The notes beneath the pieces are model-generated. The model had not been told where the DNA came from, did not search any database, and saw only the letters and a program-made list of their open reading frames with translations. The position numbers and the translations under genes were made by a program. Positions 1 to 11,801 of a stretch of DNA of 64,000 bases are shown in pieces (positions within the stretch are counted from its first letter, which is position 1; each line of letters begins with the position of its first letter). This DNA is from Gloeopeniophorella convolvens (taxonomy: Eukaryota; Basidiomycota; Agaricomycetes; Russulales): assembly GCA_022496205.1 (NCBI GenBank), contig WTXD01000049.1, positions 1 to 64,000 on the forward strand. The letters are read 5' to 3'.

Positions 1-1063
1 CGCACAGGTATTGCCGTTTGACGCCCCCAAGAACGCGTGGCCATATAATGTTGAGAATCAGTCTCGAGAGTTGGCCGACCTCCCTCAACGAATGGAATTG
101 AGGACCGACGGAGATAAAGATACCATTGGGTGCAAGGTATTTCTCGCTGAGCGTGTATAAGGAAGGGTCCGGCAGTCCGACCGTCTCGAAGAAGACATTG
201 TACTTCGGCGTCGAAGATTCCTTCGCAAGATGGGCAGAGAGGGAAGGTTGCTGCGTGTAGTCAACGAACTAGAACCCCAAAGTCAGTAGAGCAAAGCATT
301 TGAAGAGTGAGATACTGGCCTCATCGATGCCCAAGTTCGTGAGGAACTCGCGATTCTTCTCACTGCCGCTAACGACGACGCGAGCCCCAACCGCCTTGGC
401 GAACTGGATTGCCCATATACCAACGGAGGTGCTGCCACCGTTGATGAATATTGACTGGCCCTCTTCAAGCTTGGCCGCGACGATGAGGGCTTGGTATGCG
501 GTCAGCGCAGTCGTGGCGATGCCGGCTGCTTCCGTAGGTTTGATAGAGGGCGATCGACGCCCCAGGCAGTTGTCTGGCACGACAACATACTCGGCCAGCG
601 CTCCTTCATGCGTCTTCATCGCATAGCCTGTTGGTGCAGAAACTGTTGGTGACTCTTATCTCCTTTGCGCATGAACACCCCGACGCACCGAGGGGAACCC
701 AACCAAAGACGGGATCACCTTCTGACCATTCCGTGCTCTTGGAGTGCGCGACGACCCCTGAGAAATCATACTCGGCGATTCCAGGACGCCCTGCTATGAA
801 ATTGGGTAGAAGGCCCATCAACTTGTATCCACTGCGGGAGTCAATGTTCAGTGATAAACTTGCACGCGGCTGGCAACTCACACTGGATTTAACGCAGCAG
901 CTTGAACCTTGACAAGGACGTGGCCAGTCTTAATATTATCAGGCCGAGGCACAGGAATAGTCTGGAGCTCGAGGGCATGGCGGGGGACGCCCCTGCGGAT
1001 GACGCGCCATGCACGACGCGCCGCGACATCACTGTAAGGCTCTGTGGGTTGCGGGGAGGACAT
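1..1063 (-). CDS. Medium-chain dehydrogenase/reductase, quinone-oxidoreductase-like (partial, 3' end outside window)
   Basis: This is an MDR-superfamily NAD(P)H-dependent reductase; the substrate is unknown. Exon 1 begins at an ATG (1061-1063) and encodes a GroES-like start with HVLVKVQAAALNP. The next exons hold YDFSGVV and then the nucleotide-binding segment FINGGSTSVGIWAIQFAK, where the Rossmann loop is expected. Near the window edge the reading continues with NVFFETVG and GIFISVGPQ, typical of the distal cofactor domain. No catalytic zinc cysteine or histidine cluster is visible, so I favour the zinc-independent quinone/enoyl-reductase branch. The C-terminus runs off the left edge. It lies 230 bp downstream of the GMC gene on the same strand and may belong to the terpenoid cluster. 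The family is confident; a role in the cluster is inferred. Confidence 0.8.
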
Positions 1064-1292
1064 CAAGGGAGCGCAGCGCTATGGTATGTGGTGTCTCGAC
1101 TTGAGAAGGGCGAAGCCTAGAGGAGTCGCACGCGGCATGGGTATATTAGTGTGGCATCCAATTGAGTACACCCTTGTCCCAACGCGAACTTTCACCAACA
1201 GATCGCAATATGGTGCACGTGACATGAACTCAGTATGACGCGTATGTACGTAATGGAGAGTCGTCATTCTGCATCCCAGGCCTGAGGGCAGG

Positions 1293-3849
1293 TCAATCCA
1301 AACCCCACTCCTTCCTCATAATGTCCGCAGCCTATCAGAGCGTCGGTCACACCGCATACAGCCGATCTCTGGAAGTAAGCTTACCTTCTCTGCAATCGCG
1401 TACACAGTGGACTGGATGGCCACACCCGTCGTAAGTGGGATCACGCTTGCGTCCGCCACGCGCACGTTTGCCAAACCGTAAATCTTCATCTTTGGATCCA
1501 CCACACCTGGTTTTTCAGTCAGGTCAATACTGTTTCCCGACTCGAGCTGGAGTTATCCCTCACCTCCAAGGTTGCGCGGTGCCATCGCGGTTGTGCCTGG
1601 GGAATGTCAGCTGCTCATAATTCACAGGACGAGTACATCAAAGGGCAACCGACCTAGGGGATGGTTCGTTGTCTGAAAATACACAAATCAGCAGTTTGAA
1701 CCAAGTCAAGCCTGCCAACGGTACATACCCGTACAACACTCTTGACATACTTGACCCAGTCGGCGTGTTTGTGCAGAGACGCGGGTGGTGTGATCATCTC
1801 GTCAACCAACCCTGCGAGGGGCTCCGTTTGAGCCCATTTGCGAATGAATTTCGTTCCATAATAAAGGACGTCAAAGTCTACAATTGTCATTTGGGCGGTC
1901 AAAATCGCGCAGGTTGAGCGCTTACCCCAAGCCAGGTCAGCAATGCGAGGATCGATGGCAGGAGGGTCGTGGATGCTCGTGCTGTTGATATGCTTCCAGC
2001 GCAATCAGCTTCATGAAGAGGAAGGCGGTTGTTTTGATCCATCGCTCACCACGGAACCCTGCCCAAAGGCGTGCTGGTTTTCCCAGTAGGAAGCACCCTC
2101 AGCTGACTCCTCTGGCACCAGCCGTATGTTCACGCACCAACTGAATTGCAACGCCAGTCAAGTAGTTCTTCCCCGGATGCGGAGGGCTCAGTACGCCGCC
2201 GCTGGGCACAACGACGATCTCGACCCAACCTTCGTCTCCCTTGTCAACGAGGTCCTTGAGGTGCTGGTATTGTATCTTTTGCAGAGGTGTTAAGGATTTT
2301 TTTGCGAGATTCTCGTCCAGAGTAGCTCGCATTGCCTCGAACTCGGAAGGTGTAGTCATGGACTGTAAGGTTATGGTCCCGATGTCTGCTACCGTGTAGG
2401 TGAAAACACCCGTTTTGGTCGATTCACTGCAGCAAAAGGTCAGGCCAAGAGTAAAGACGCGTATGACTAGGCGTACAAGTGTACTTGCTGAGCGGAAGTG
2501 AATGTACTATTAGCGAGGGTGTCTTTTCAACAGGTGTTGTCAGAAATGCCGATATGACAGATAGGTTCGCCTCACCGAGAGTAACGACACCAGGTTTGAG
2601 GGTAAAGTCTGAGAGCGTGACAGGATGATCTTGCAGATTTTCCCCGATTTCAGGCAAGTCCAAAACGACAGGTACACCTATCTTTTCTAGCAAAGTCCGA
2701 TTTCCGACGCCAGAAAGCTCAAGAATCTGAGGGGTTTTGAGCGAGCCTGGTTGCCCGCATCAGTATTGTGGGAGTCACAGGTGAATGAAAGATAGCACAC
2801 CAGCAGCCAGGACGACTTCCTTGGTAACGTTGACCGTATACGTCTTCCCATCACTTTGAAATTCAACAGCTGTCGCTCTTCGTCCCTCGAAAACTATTTT
2901 GCTTGCCACCGCATTCGTAGTCACGAAGAGATTCTCGCGAGATTGGGCTTCACGTCCAAAGTACGCGGAAGCGGAGTAGCTCCTGAGTCCGGTCAGTGGG
3001 TCCACAGTGCGTGCTACTCCCTGTGCGGGCATAGACAAGTCGATGCCATCGTCAGGATTAGGATTTGGAGGGATGTTGGCAGCAGCCACGAGTGCATGAG
3101 CGGCAGGTACGTCAAGATCCGTCAGGAAGTTGTTGTACGTGATTTCCACGGGTCCACCAAGTCCGTGGACGCCCGCGAGCCCTCGTGTCTGGGCGGCCGT
3201 AAGCCCAAACAGCCCAGGCGTTGACGCGGATGGAGTGATCCAGTTCTCTGAGCGCGTGAAGAATGGCAACAGCTCCTCAAAGGTCCACTCTTCGCCATTC
3301 CCAAGGTCCGTTCCCCAGATATCATAGTCTGCTTTAGAACCACGCTGCCAGACCATACTGTTGATTGCGGATGATCCGCCGAGGACCTTTCCGCTGGATG
3401 TCGACATGGCCATTCAGCACCTTCCCTCTCAAGCAAAAACGTAGGACATACCGAGGGTACTGAACAACCGCACCATCCAGACCTGCTTGCGGCACACTTT
3501 CAAAGCACCAGTCGTACATAGGGTTTCCGATCAGGGTACCCACGTTGGCATTGCCAAGAAGGTTGCCTGCGGTAGGAACGTTGATGAGTGGGTCCTCGGG
3601 ACGGTATGGTCCTGCTTCAATGACTCCAACGCGCAGCGGTGGAGAACTCCCGGACGTTCGTGGCGCCGACAGGCGATTGGCTACGACCATGCCAGCCGTA
3701 CCGCCCCCTAGAACGAGGACATCGAAGTCATAGGAAGCAAATTCTGCCGCTGAAAGTGTGGGGGAGGTGGAGGCGCGAGCGTGACTACAGGAAATCGAAG
3801 GAACGAGCTGTGCCGCGAGGATAGAAAGGATGGCCGCAGATAGCGCCAT
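1293..3849 (-). CDS. GMC family FAD oxidoreductase with N-terminal signal-like segment
   Basis: This is a glucose-methanol-choline flavoenzyme that would oxidise an alcohol or related group using FAD. The N-terminus has a hydrophobic stretch (residues about 3-20) that could be a signal peptide. It is followed by the dinucleotide-binding motif [15 protein letters not shown] and, after an intron, the GMC signature [15 protein letters not shown]. The proximal catalytic histidine is in NHPLGTTAM, split by an intron (His codon 1661-1663). The usual second catalytic His/Asn position appears to be Ala, in [16 protein letters not shown]. The protein ends in [12 protein letters not shown]. Many short introns split the gene. 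It is divergent from the first P450 and tandem with the MDR reductase. The family call is firm; secretion and substrate are uncertain. Confidence 0.88.
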
Positions 3850-4581
3850 GCTTGCGTTCTGGAGCTGCAGGGATCACTGCTGCGCGCAGCGCATGTTTGA
3901 ATGGTTTAAGTGCTAGCTGAGAACTGACTGGCAGGTGTCCGATGCACCGTTGAGTAGACTTCGGTAGCGAGCAGAGTAAACGTCGATATTCGTTCATGAT
4001 GCGGCTACGAACCGCAGCCTCGTACCGATTTGACAGAATTGATTCCCATGGGAGCCGAAGGAAATGCAATGTTGGACGTGCAGCGCTCAAGATGAATGGA
4101 ACTAGACGGAAGCTTTGTGTTGACGGAATTTGAGTGGGCACGTGTGCGATAATGAACGGGCCAGTGCCAGGTTGGCCTGATTAATTGGCGACCTTACAAT
4201 CGAGTGCAGTCGGCCGGACGAGGTGCTAGAGGTTTCAGGGGAGAAGGATCCAGAGTAACAGGTCCTCAATGTCGCGGCGACTGGCCAAGGGGTCTGTCGG
4301 AAATTCTATCGACCGACGGAGTACACTGCACCAGTCACGGTCGCGAACAATACACTATCTCACGCAGCCGGCTATTTCCGCTGGGTGGGACGCGTGCTGC
4401 CGCGTGGCCTGCCATATGCCATATGTCGTTGATTCGCCATCGACTTCGAGTTCAACTTGACATGTATATCTCCCTCGCTTCTGCTCCTGCATTGGAGGCG
4501 ACCGAGATAGAATCATGCGGCCACATAAATACCTTCGCAGGGAGGCTGGTACTTTCCCTCCACGCGGTATAGAGGGGACAC
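3850..4581. promoter_or_regulatory. Shared divergent promoter region, GMC gene / P450-1
   Basis: These 732 bp separate the starts of two divergently read genes. An AT-rich ACATAAATA at about 4523-4531 lies about 50 bp upstream of the P450-1 ATG and could serve as its TATA element. No other gene is supported here; the open frames present look like chance. Confidence 0.45.
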
Positions 4582-6537
4582 ATGTCCGGACTCACAAGTT
4601 CCTTTCCATGGGGAGACCAAGCTCTCAGCCTCGCCTCTTCGCATAAGCTCCTGTTACTGGCTCAGCAGAACAAGACGCTCTCCATCGGTATCGCTCTGAG
4701 TCTTTTTCTCCTTTCAGTCGCCCACTATGTCTCGAGTCCCTATCGAAAATTACCACCCGGACCCCGTGGATACCCGATCATAGGGAACGTTCTTGAGCTT
4801 CGCTCTCAACAATGGCTCAAGTTCACCGAATGGAAGAAACAATATGGTGAGTGAAGTGCTCTGTAAAGTCGCGTCTTTTCTTCAACTCGGATTGACCAGG
4901 TGACTTGATCTACCTCAATGCCGCCGGTCAGCCGATGGTTATCCTGAACTCCCAGAAGGTGGCCGCAGACCTGCTTGATCGACGTGCTGGTATCTACTCA
5001 GACCGTCCCTCCAACGTTGTCGCGTCGGATATCATGACCGGAGGCCTCCTTGTCGTGTTCACTCGGTACAATGACATGTACGTCTCTGGTATCCCCGCAT
5101 TCGTTCATTTCGTACTGAACGGTGATCACAGCTGGCGACGGATGCGCAAAGCTGCCCATGAAGGACTCAACAAAGGTGTTGTCAAGGACTTCCATGAGAC
5201 GCAAACAACCGAAGCCGTCCTCCTTGCTTGCGGTGGGTTATCGGAGCCTGCGCAGTGGGACAAGCACCTCCGCAGAGCTGCCGCGTCGATGGTTCTCTCT
5301 GTTGTATACGACCAGCCTACGATCAAGTCCGAACAAGACGAGAATGTGAAGCTCATCAATGATTTCGTCCAGCGTCTCACTCGTGCCGCTTATCCGGGTG
5401 CTCACCTCGTTGAGTTTTTCCCGTGGATGAAGTACATCCCTAGCAGGTATGTACTGGACTGTGCACCAACGCGTGTTTACTTTGCTGATGCATATCAGGT
5501 TTGCTAAATGGAAGCGCGATGCTGAGACATGGTACCAGCAAGACTCTGCCATGTTCGAAGGCCTTTTCAGCACCGCCAAAACCAGCTTCGTAAGGATTCA
5601 CCTCGCATTTAGGTTGTAGTGGCACTCATGTCGATTTGTTCCGCAGGAGAAAGGAGACGACCGGCCGAGTCTGAGCGCCACATTGATCCGTGAAGCTGAC
5701 AGACACGGTTTATCAATGCGGGAGAATTCATGGCTCGCTGGAACTATGTAGTGAGTGTGTCCTACGTGCTTGCCCGTATTGCGACTTACGGTGTACTTCA
5801 TCTTACCAGCGCCGCTGGTGCCGAAACCACGTCAGCCGTGATGGCATGGTGGACGCTCGCGATACTCGCATACCCCGAGACACAGGCTCGCGCACAAGCT
5901 GAACTCGACGCTGTTGTCGGCCGCACGCGGATGCCCACTTTTGCTGACTACCCTCATCTCCCCTATATCCGTGCCATGGTCAAGGAGGCCCTACGCTGGC
6001 GACCGGTCGACCCGGTCGGCCTTCCCCATCGGTCTATTGAAGACGACTGGTACGAAGGGATGTTCATCCCGAAAGGCACCGTATGCATTGCCAACGTCTG
6101 GCACCTAAACCGCGATCCCGAGATCTATGGCGAAGACGCAGCGCATTTCAACCCCGCACGGCATCTCGATCACAATGGCCAGATCGCACCAGGCCCCACG
6201 GACACTAAAGAGGAGAGTCACGTCACATATGGATTTGGCCGTAGGCTTTGCGTTGGCCGCCATGTGGCGAACAACTCGCTCTTCATCGACATCGCCATCC
6301 TGTTATGGGCGGCCAAGATCGAACGCAAGAAAGATGCCTCTGGAAAGCTCCTTCCTTTGGACGTGGACGGTTTTGTCGAGGATGGTCTGGTCGTGTAAGT
6401 ACCAAACCGTCTCATTTCTGAGCAGCAACTAACAAGCATATGGTAGGCGTCCGATCCCTTACGAATGCGACGTTATACCACGCTTCCCGGAGGCAGCCGC
6501 TCTTCTTGCTCAAGAGCGCGAGCTTCGAGGTCATTGA
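4582..6537 (+). CDS. Cytochrome P450 (P450-1), tandem paralogue of P450-2
   Basis: This is a membrane-anchored monooxygenase. One N-terminal hydrophobic helix (residues about 33-50) is followed by the proline hinge KLPPGPRGYPIIGN. The I-helix reads AAGAETTSAV, formed across an intron. The K-helix ExxR is in EALRWRP, and the heme loop is YGFGRRLCVGRHVA. After splicing at 6394/6446 the protein ends ERELRGH at a TGA. All key motifs are intact and the length is about 500-530 residues, normal for fungal P450s. It most resembles P450s often annotated as O-methylsterigmatocystin oxidoreductase-like; that name is a similarity label and not a function. Its close resemblance to the next gene points to a tandem duplication within the sesquiterpene cluster. 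Confidence 0.92.
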
Positions 6538-7763
6538 TGTGTGTACTATACATGGCTCAAGACTGAGGCATAGATATCAGTCGTTCTCGTTTACTTTGTT
6601 GTCGCTGGTTGGCACCGGCACTATTGCACGTGCCCGGGTGCACGCTATCTGCCGACGAGCACATGTTCAATCCAATACATTACGTAATCGTATGTCTGCC
6701 TCTGGCCAGTGGGAGACTGTAGCTGCATGCTTTTCGACGTCCTGCATCCGTTGGCCCGGGTTGCACACTAGACTCCGCAACAGGCTGGTCAAGTGAAGAT
6801 AGTCACTCACACGTACACTCCCACCATCTTTATCGTGGTTTGCGCTGCAAAGACTGTCAGGGCCTGCGGCACCCTGGGTCGCGATCTGGCGCGCAGTGAA
6901 TCGGAGTCTGGCATCTGTTCATCCTTTACGCTCAGTCGCTTTGTGCCATGACTGAGGGTGAGCTGTTTATCCCCCCCCCCCCCCGATACATTAGCTAACC
7001 ATCGCCCAAATTAGGTGAAGGAGATCAGGTACAGCCACCTTGTACCACGAATGAGGGCCGCCACGACCGGCTGTCCGGTAGTCTTAACATAGTGGCGGAT
7101 ATATCCCCACTTCCGGGGGCCTTAATGTGATCAACGCCTTGCTACCCCTACTTCTTTGTGTATCTGTTACGGTCAGTAAAAATCTGAATTTGGGAATGCT
7201 AATGAGGATCAGCAAGGCCTGGCTCTCCTGAGGCGATTACTATCCAACGCCGGGGAATCCCCCCTCGCTATAGCGCCCATCCTTGTTGGTGGAGGCTCGG
7301 AGCTTGTTCTCTCCCGAACTGGCTCGAGGCAGACAGGCCCGATCTCCCGACGCTGATTGGCCTGTTCGGGGGAAACGTTTTCCGAGTTAATCTGAAGCTC
7401 GGACCCCGCGGTCTAGCGTACTTCATGAAGAATGGCTTCGGTAAACTTCCGATTATCTGCAGTTCGTTTAACAGTTCGCCCCGACGCAGGTACGGGGCTG
7501 GGCGTAAAACCACCTTCTTCGGCGGTTTCGAAGTCTGTGTCAGTTGAACACGGGGATCCTTCAGACTATCCGGGCCCGTATCGTAGTCCATTATTCGGGT
7601 TAGAGGCATGGAGCATCAATCCAAACGGAAGGTTCGATTCGTTTTGAAAGTGATAATGAAAGCCCCTCGAGTCTCGGACACTGAGCACGGCGCAAGGCGT
7701 ATTTATATGACACCCGACGCTTGTGCCAAAGTTACTCACGCATCGACAACTTTCCCTCAATCC
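6538..7763. other. Intergenic stretch between the tandem P450 genes
   Basis: No convincing gene is seen in these 1.2 kb. The stretch holds a run of 14 C residues at 6971-6984 and ends in the P450-2 promoter. A 113-codon open frame on the minus strand (7268-7609) shows no recognisable motif. Confidence 0.5.
7700..7707 (+). promoter_or_regulatory. Probable TATA element of P450-2
   Basis: TATTTATA lies 57 bp upstream of the chosen ATG at 7764, a normal fungal TATA-to-start spacing. It supports that start over the further-upstream in-frame methionine codons, which precede the element. Confidence 0.5.
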
Positions 7764-9684
7764 ATGCCACCTGAATCCCTTGCTACAAAATTGCCGTCAG
7801 CTGTTGCCAGCGTCGTACTGCAACATTCAGTCCTGAGCTTCGGAGCTCTTGTCGGCGCTGTCTTGTATCTAGTAGCGCTCTATCTCCAAAGTCCATGGCG
7901 AAAACTTCCGCCAGGACCCAAGGGAGTCCCTCTTATAGGCAATGCTTTACAGCTTCGTAGCCATCAATGGCTCAGCTTCATGAAGTGGAAACAAGAATTT
8001 GGTGAGCTCACCCTCGTTGAAAGATAGGCAACCGGTCTGACCCACTGCGTCTTGAAGGCGATGTATTCTATCTTAACGCAGCTGGACAGCCAATCGTCGT
8101 TCTCAACTCTCAAAAAGTGGCCGCGGATCTGCTAGACCGTCGCGCTGGGATATATTCCGACCGTCCACGGAATATCGTCGCTGCTGGAATCCTGACTGGT
8201 GGCTTAGCGATGGTTTTTCAGAATTACGGTACCTTGTACGTTGACTGTCAATTATCATGGCACAGATTTGACGCTCGCACAGGTGGCGTAAGATGCGCAA
8301 AGCATCCCACGAAAGTCTCAGTAGTAAATCCATCGCCGAGTCCTTTCAGGTTCCACAATCATTGGAGGCGATCTTACTTGCCTCCGGTCTCCTCGAGCAA
8401 AGTGATACATGGGATAAGCAGCTTCGTCGTGCGACGGCGTCCATGGTCATGTCTGTCACGTACGACACAGAGCCAATTGTCTCGGAGATGGATCCGAGGG
8501 TCAAGGCAGTCAACGATTTCATCGCGCGTCTGACTCGAGCAGCGCTCCCAGGCGCTCACCTTGTGGAGTTCTTTCCATGGATGATGCACATTCCAAGCAG
8601 GTGCGACAAGCCTCTGGGTGCGGAATCATACCCCTGTGTGATAATACCCTTCCTCCAGGTTTGCCAAGTGGAAGCGTGATGCAGAGTATTGGTACGCGAA
8701 AGATTCAGCAATGTTCGAGGATCTATATCAAAGCGTTCGTGACAAGCTGGTACGTTCCTCACTTTTTTGATTGGCCACCCTGTTCTTATTGGGCCACAGT
8801 CAAAAGGAATCGATCGCCCCAGCCTAGTGGCGACCTGGATCAAAGACGCGGACCGATATGGACTTTCTCTGCGCGAAAACTCTTGGCTTGCAGCAACGAT
8901 GTAGTATGTGTATATGCGGTTATATCCTCCTCTCCAATCTTATATCAGACAGTGCGGCAGGCGCAGAGACAACATCGGCTGTCATGTCTTGGTGGATGTT
9001 GGCCATGGTCACATATCCAGAAGTACAAAAGCGCGCCCAGGCAGAGCTTGATGCTGTCGTTGGTCGAACGCGAGCCCCGACTTTCGCTGATTTGCACCAC
9101 CTACCTTATATCCGGGCAATGGTCAAGGAAGCCCTGCGATGGCGTCCCGTAGATCCTGTCGGTCTTCCTCATCGCTTAATGGAGGATGACTGGTACAACG
9201 GCATGTTCATTCCCAAGGGCTCTATCATCATGGCCAACGTTTGGCACCTTAATCGCGACCCCGAGATCTATGGCGCGGACGCGGCTTACTTCAATCCGGC
9301 AAGGTTCTTGGACGAAAACGGCGAGATTGCGCCGGGCCCAGCAGAGACTAAAGAAGAAGGCCACGTTACGTACGGGTTTGGGAGGCGCGTATGTGTTGGT
9401 AAGCATGTAGCGAATGATTCTCTGTTTATCGACATCGCAATGGTGCTGTGGGCGTGCACTATCGAGCCTGGGAAGGATGAGCGTGGCGAGGTGGTCCCCA
9501 TCGATGTCGACGGGTGTGTAGAGGACGGGCTTGTTGTGTGAGTTCTTTCTACATCGAGGTTCTTCCCGTTCTCAGCTGATCTCGTTGACTCAGACGTCCC
9601 GTCCCGTTCAAGGTCGAGATCGTGCCGCGTTTCTCGGATGCGCTTTCGCTACTCGCTGAAGAGCGAGAACTCCGGGGATGTTGA
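7764..9684 (+). CDS. Cytochrome P450 (P450-2), tandem paralogue of P450-1
   Basis: This is a second P450 with the same architecture as P450-1: N-terminal hydrophobic anchor, hinge KLPPGPKGVPLIGN, I-helix AAGAETTSAVMSW, ExxR in EALRWRP, and heme loop YGFGRRVCVGKHVA. Long blocks match P450-1 residue for residue, such as YIRAMVKEALRWRPVDPVG, so the pair arose by tandem duplication. The start is set at MPPESLATK (ATG 7764) because a TATA-like element lies just upstream. The last intron follows GLVV, and the protein ends ERELRGC with TGA at 9682-9684. All catalytic motifs are intact. The two enzymes could catalyse successive or alternative hydroxylations of one terpene scaffold, but this is inferred from position only. 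Confidence 0.92.
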
Positions 9685-10023
9685 TCTCCACGATCGTGCC
9701 ATAATCGCTAGCAGTATCGCATATGGATGGTATCCGTAGAATATTTGGTATCCACATCAATGGGTTGAAGACCCAACCTTTCCAACTTCGGTGATCACCC
9801 GTGTGGTCGAATCATTGGGATCGCGGGAACATGGATTAAAGGCGCTGTGTCTGACACCAATTGACTATGGGTGGGGCAATCCTTCAGAGCCTCGATGCTC
9901 TCAAATTCAGACGGTGCCTGACAATCTATACATACACTCGTCGAACAAGAAACCATGCTTCTTTCTAGTCTCCACTTTCATAACACCGCTAGGTCACGAT
10001 ATCAGGCGGCGCTGCCCTCGCAA
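9685..10023. other. Convergent intergenic spacer
   Basis: This 339-bp spacer lies between the 3' ends of P450-2 and the FAD oxidase. Nothing beyond presumed 3' untranslated sequence is seen. Confidence 0.5.
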
Positions 10024-11801
10024 TCATTCCTGAGGAGTGATGGGGGACCACTTGGAGAAAACTAAACCCGGGTCAAGCTCTTTCTTAAGCTTTTGGAGCC
10101 TGGGGTAATTATCTCCAAACAGTATGTCTGCGCTGACTTTGGAGCCACCGCCCCCGATAATGTTTGGTGCTGGTTCTTCTGAGACTAGTAAATGAGTGTA
10201 AGTGATATCATCCGTGGGTGCGAGTAAGGAGTGGGGCACACCGTAGTTTCCGTACCCCGTATTCAGTGATTCTGGTATGGTTCTTTCACCTTGAAGAAGA
10301 ATGCGCCCGAGCTCGTTGGCCGCCCCGCGCACCGTATCGAGTTTGTTCGAGTCTGTGTCAGTCCAGGTAGCGAAGATGAGGACATTGATACGGGGTCCTC
10401 TGATGTGGGCAGTCGCCCCGGCCGGTACGGAGAGCACTTTCTTCGTCGAGATCATCTCATAGATGACGGTCAAAGCCAGGCCAGTCTTAGTAGCAAGTTC
10501 CGGTATGCGGGTGACCAAGTTGTCTATAACGTCCGCTCGAGGTTCGCTGGCAAAGACTCCTTTCATATAGTAGTTGCGACCATGTTGGACGTTAAAATTC
10601 TAAGAGTGTGAGAATGCGTCGGACTTGTCGAAGCACGAATAGGGCGTATGTGCTTACTTGAAACGAGTTGACCTCTTCGTAGGGGGTTTCCTTGCAGGTA
10701 TCCATGACGGGCCCTGTTTTGCGCGACCCGTAAGTTTCGCGCGTAAGACGAATGCTTGAAGCTCACCAATATCGAAGAGTGGCTTAAAGTGCTCACGCCC
10801 TTCTTCCTCCGAGCCATTCCAGAACAGGATAAGCAAGGCGATAGGCTACCAATCGTTTGCACGTCAAACACACGCGGTGGTACAGCTCAATAAAGCACGT
10901 ACGTTACTGGCAGGATCAGTGCTTATACCGTAGAAGATAGCTTCCTTTGCAGAAGGCCCTGCTTGCCACCACTTGACTAGTGATGACGTCACATCTGGAA
11001 TAGCCGGAGGAGCAAAGGCGATTATCCCTCCGAAGACTGTGCGTCTTTGGGGGTGCAGAACGAGCACAAACTCGGTCACAACCCCAAAATTGCAGCCTCC
11101 TCCACGGATACCCCAGAATAGATCTACATTCTCTGTGGAGCTTGCGGTCAATATCTTCCCGCTGGCCGTGACCACCGTAACCTAGAAGCTGATGAGAGAT
11201 AACCCGAGATGAGCGTCAAGCATATGTACCTGCGCAAGATTGTCCATTGCAAGCCCATGTTCACCTGTAAGGAACCCGTACCCGCCGCCCAGGGTAAGGC
11301 TAGTCCAAAGCCGTCAAATGCAATTCTAACGGGTGCTGTAGCGCGTACCCTCCTACTCCAGTCTGACATCAGAGTTAGCGCTTGGAGACAGTATACTGAG
11401 TTCTGGCAGCTCACATGATTCACGGTACCCCCGACCGTAGCGAGACCATGCTCGATCGCTGCCTTATCGACAGTCCCCCAAACTGCACCGCCGCCAACGT
11501 AGGCTAGCTTGGCTGCAGGATCCACCCTGACACCCGCCAAGTAGCGAGAGAGATCGATCACTATTCCACCATCAGACGAAGAGGCACCGGCAACGCTATG
11601 TCCGCCACCACGAATGGCAACGGGTAAGCCCTGATGTTGAGCGTAGGCCAGAACATGCGCTACATCCTGAGCACTTTTCACGAAAGCGACAGCCTTGGCG
11701 CGGCGTTGCGCGTTGACTGCCCAGCGCGCGATAGCATCGGCATAAGTTGGGTGATCAGGGGTGATCCAGTCACCAGCGAATGATTCAGGTGGGCTGGACA
11801 T
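10024..11801 (-). CDS. Berberine-bridge-type FAD-linked oxidase (PCMH fold)
   Basis: This is an FAD-dependent oxidase of the PCMH/BBE-like group. The first exon (ATG 11799-11801) contains RAKAVAFVKSAQDV and PVAIRGGGHSVAGAS. In this family the GGGH histidine binds FAD covalently. The segment YVGGGAVWGTVDKAA, where bicovalent BBE enzymes carry a cysteinyl attachment, has no obvious cysteine, so a monocovalent flavin is likely. A later exon has LGGGYGFLTGEHGLAMD and FWGIRGGGCNFGVVTEF, both diagnostic. The C-terminal BBE segment reads NYPRLQKLKKELDP. The in-frame reading upstream of the ATG meets a TAG, so no signal peptide is supported. Such enzymes oxidise alcohols or form C-C/C-O bonds; the substrate is unknown. 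It is convergent with P450-2. Confidence 0.9.

Noticed and set aside
3785..4141. 118-codon minus-strand frame upstream of the GMC gene
   Set aside because: It overlaps the GMC start and promoter in another frame with no recognisable sequence.
7268..7609. 113-codon minus-strand frame between P450-1 and P450-2
   Set aside because: No motif, no promoter layout, and it overlaps the upstream region of P450-2.
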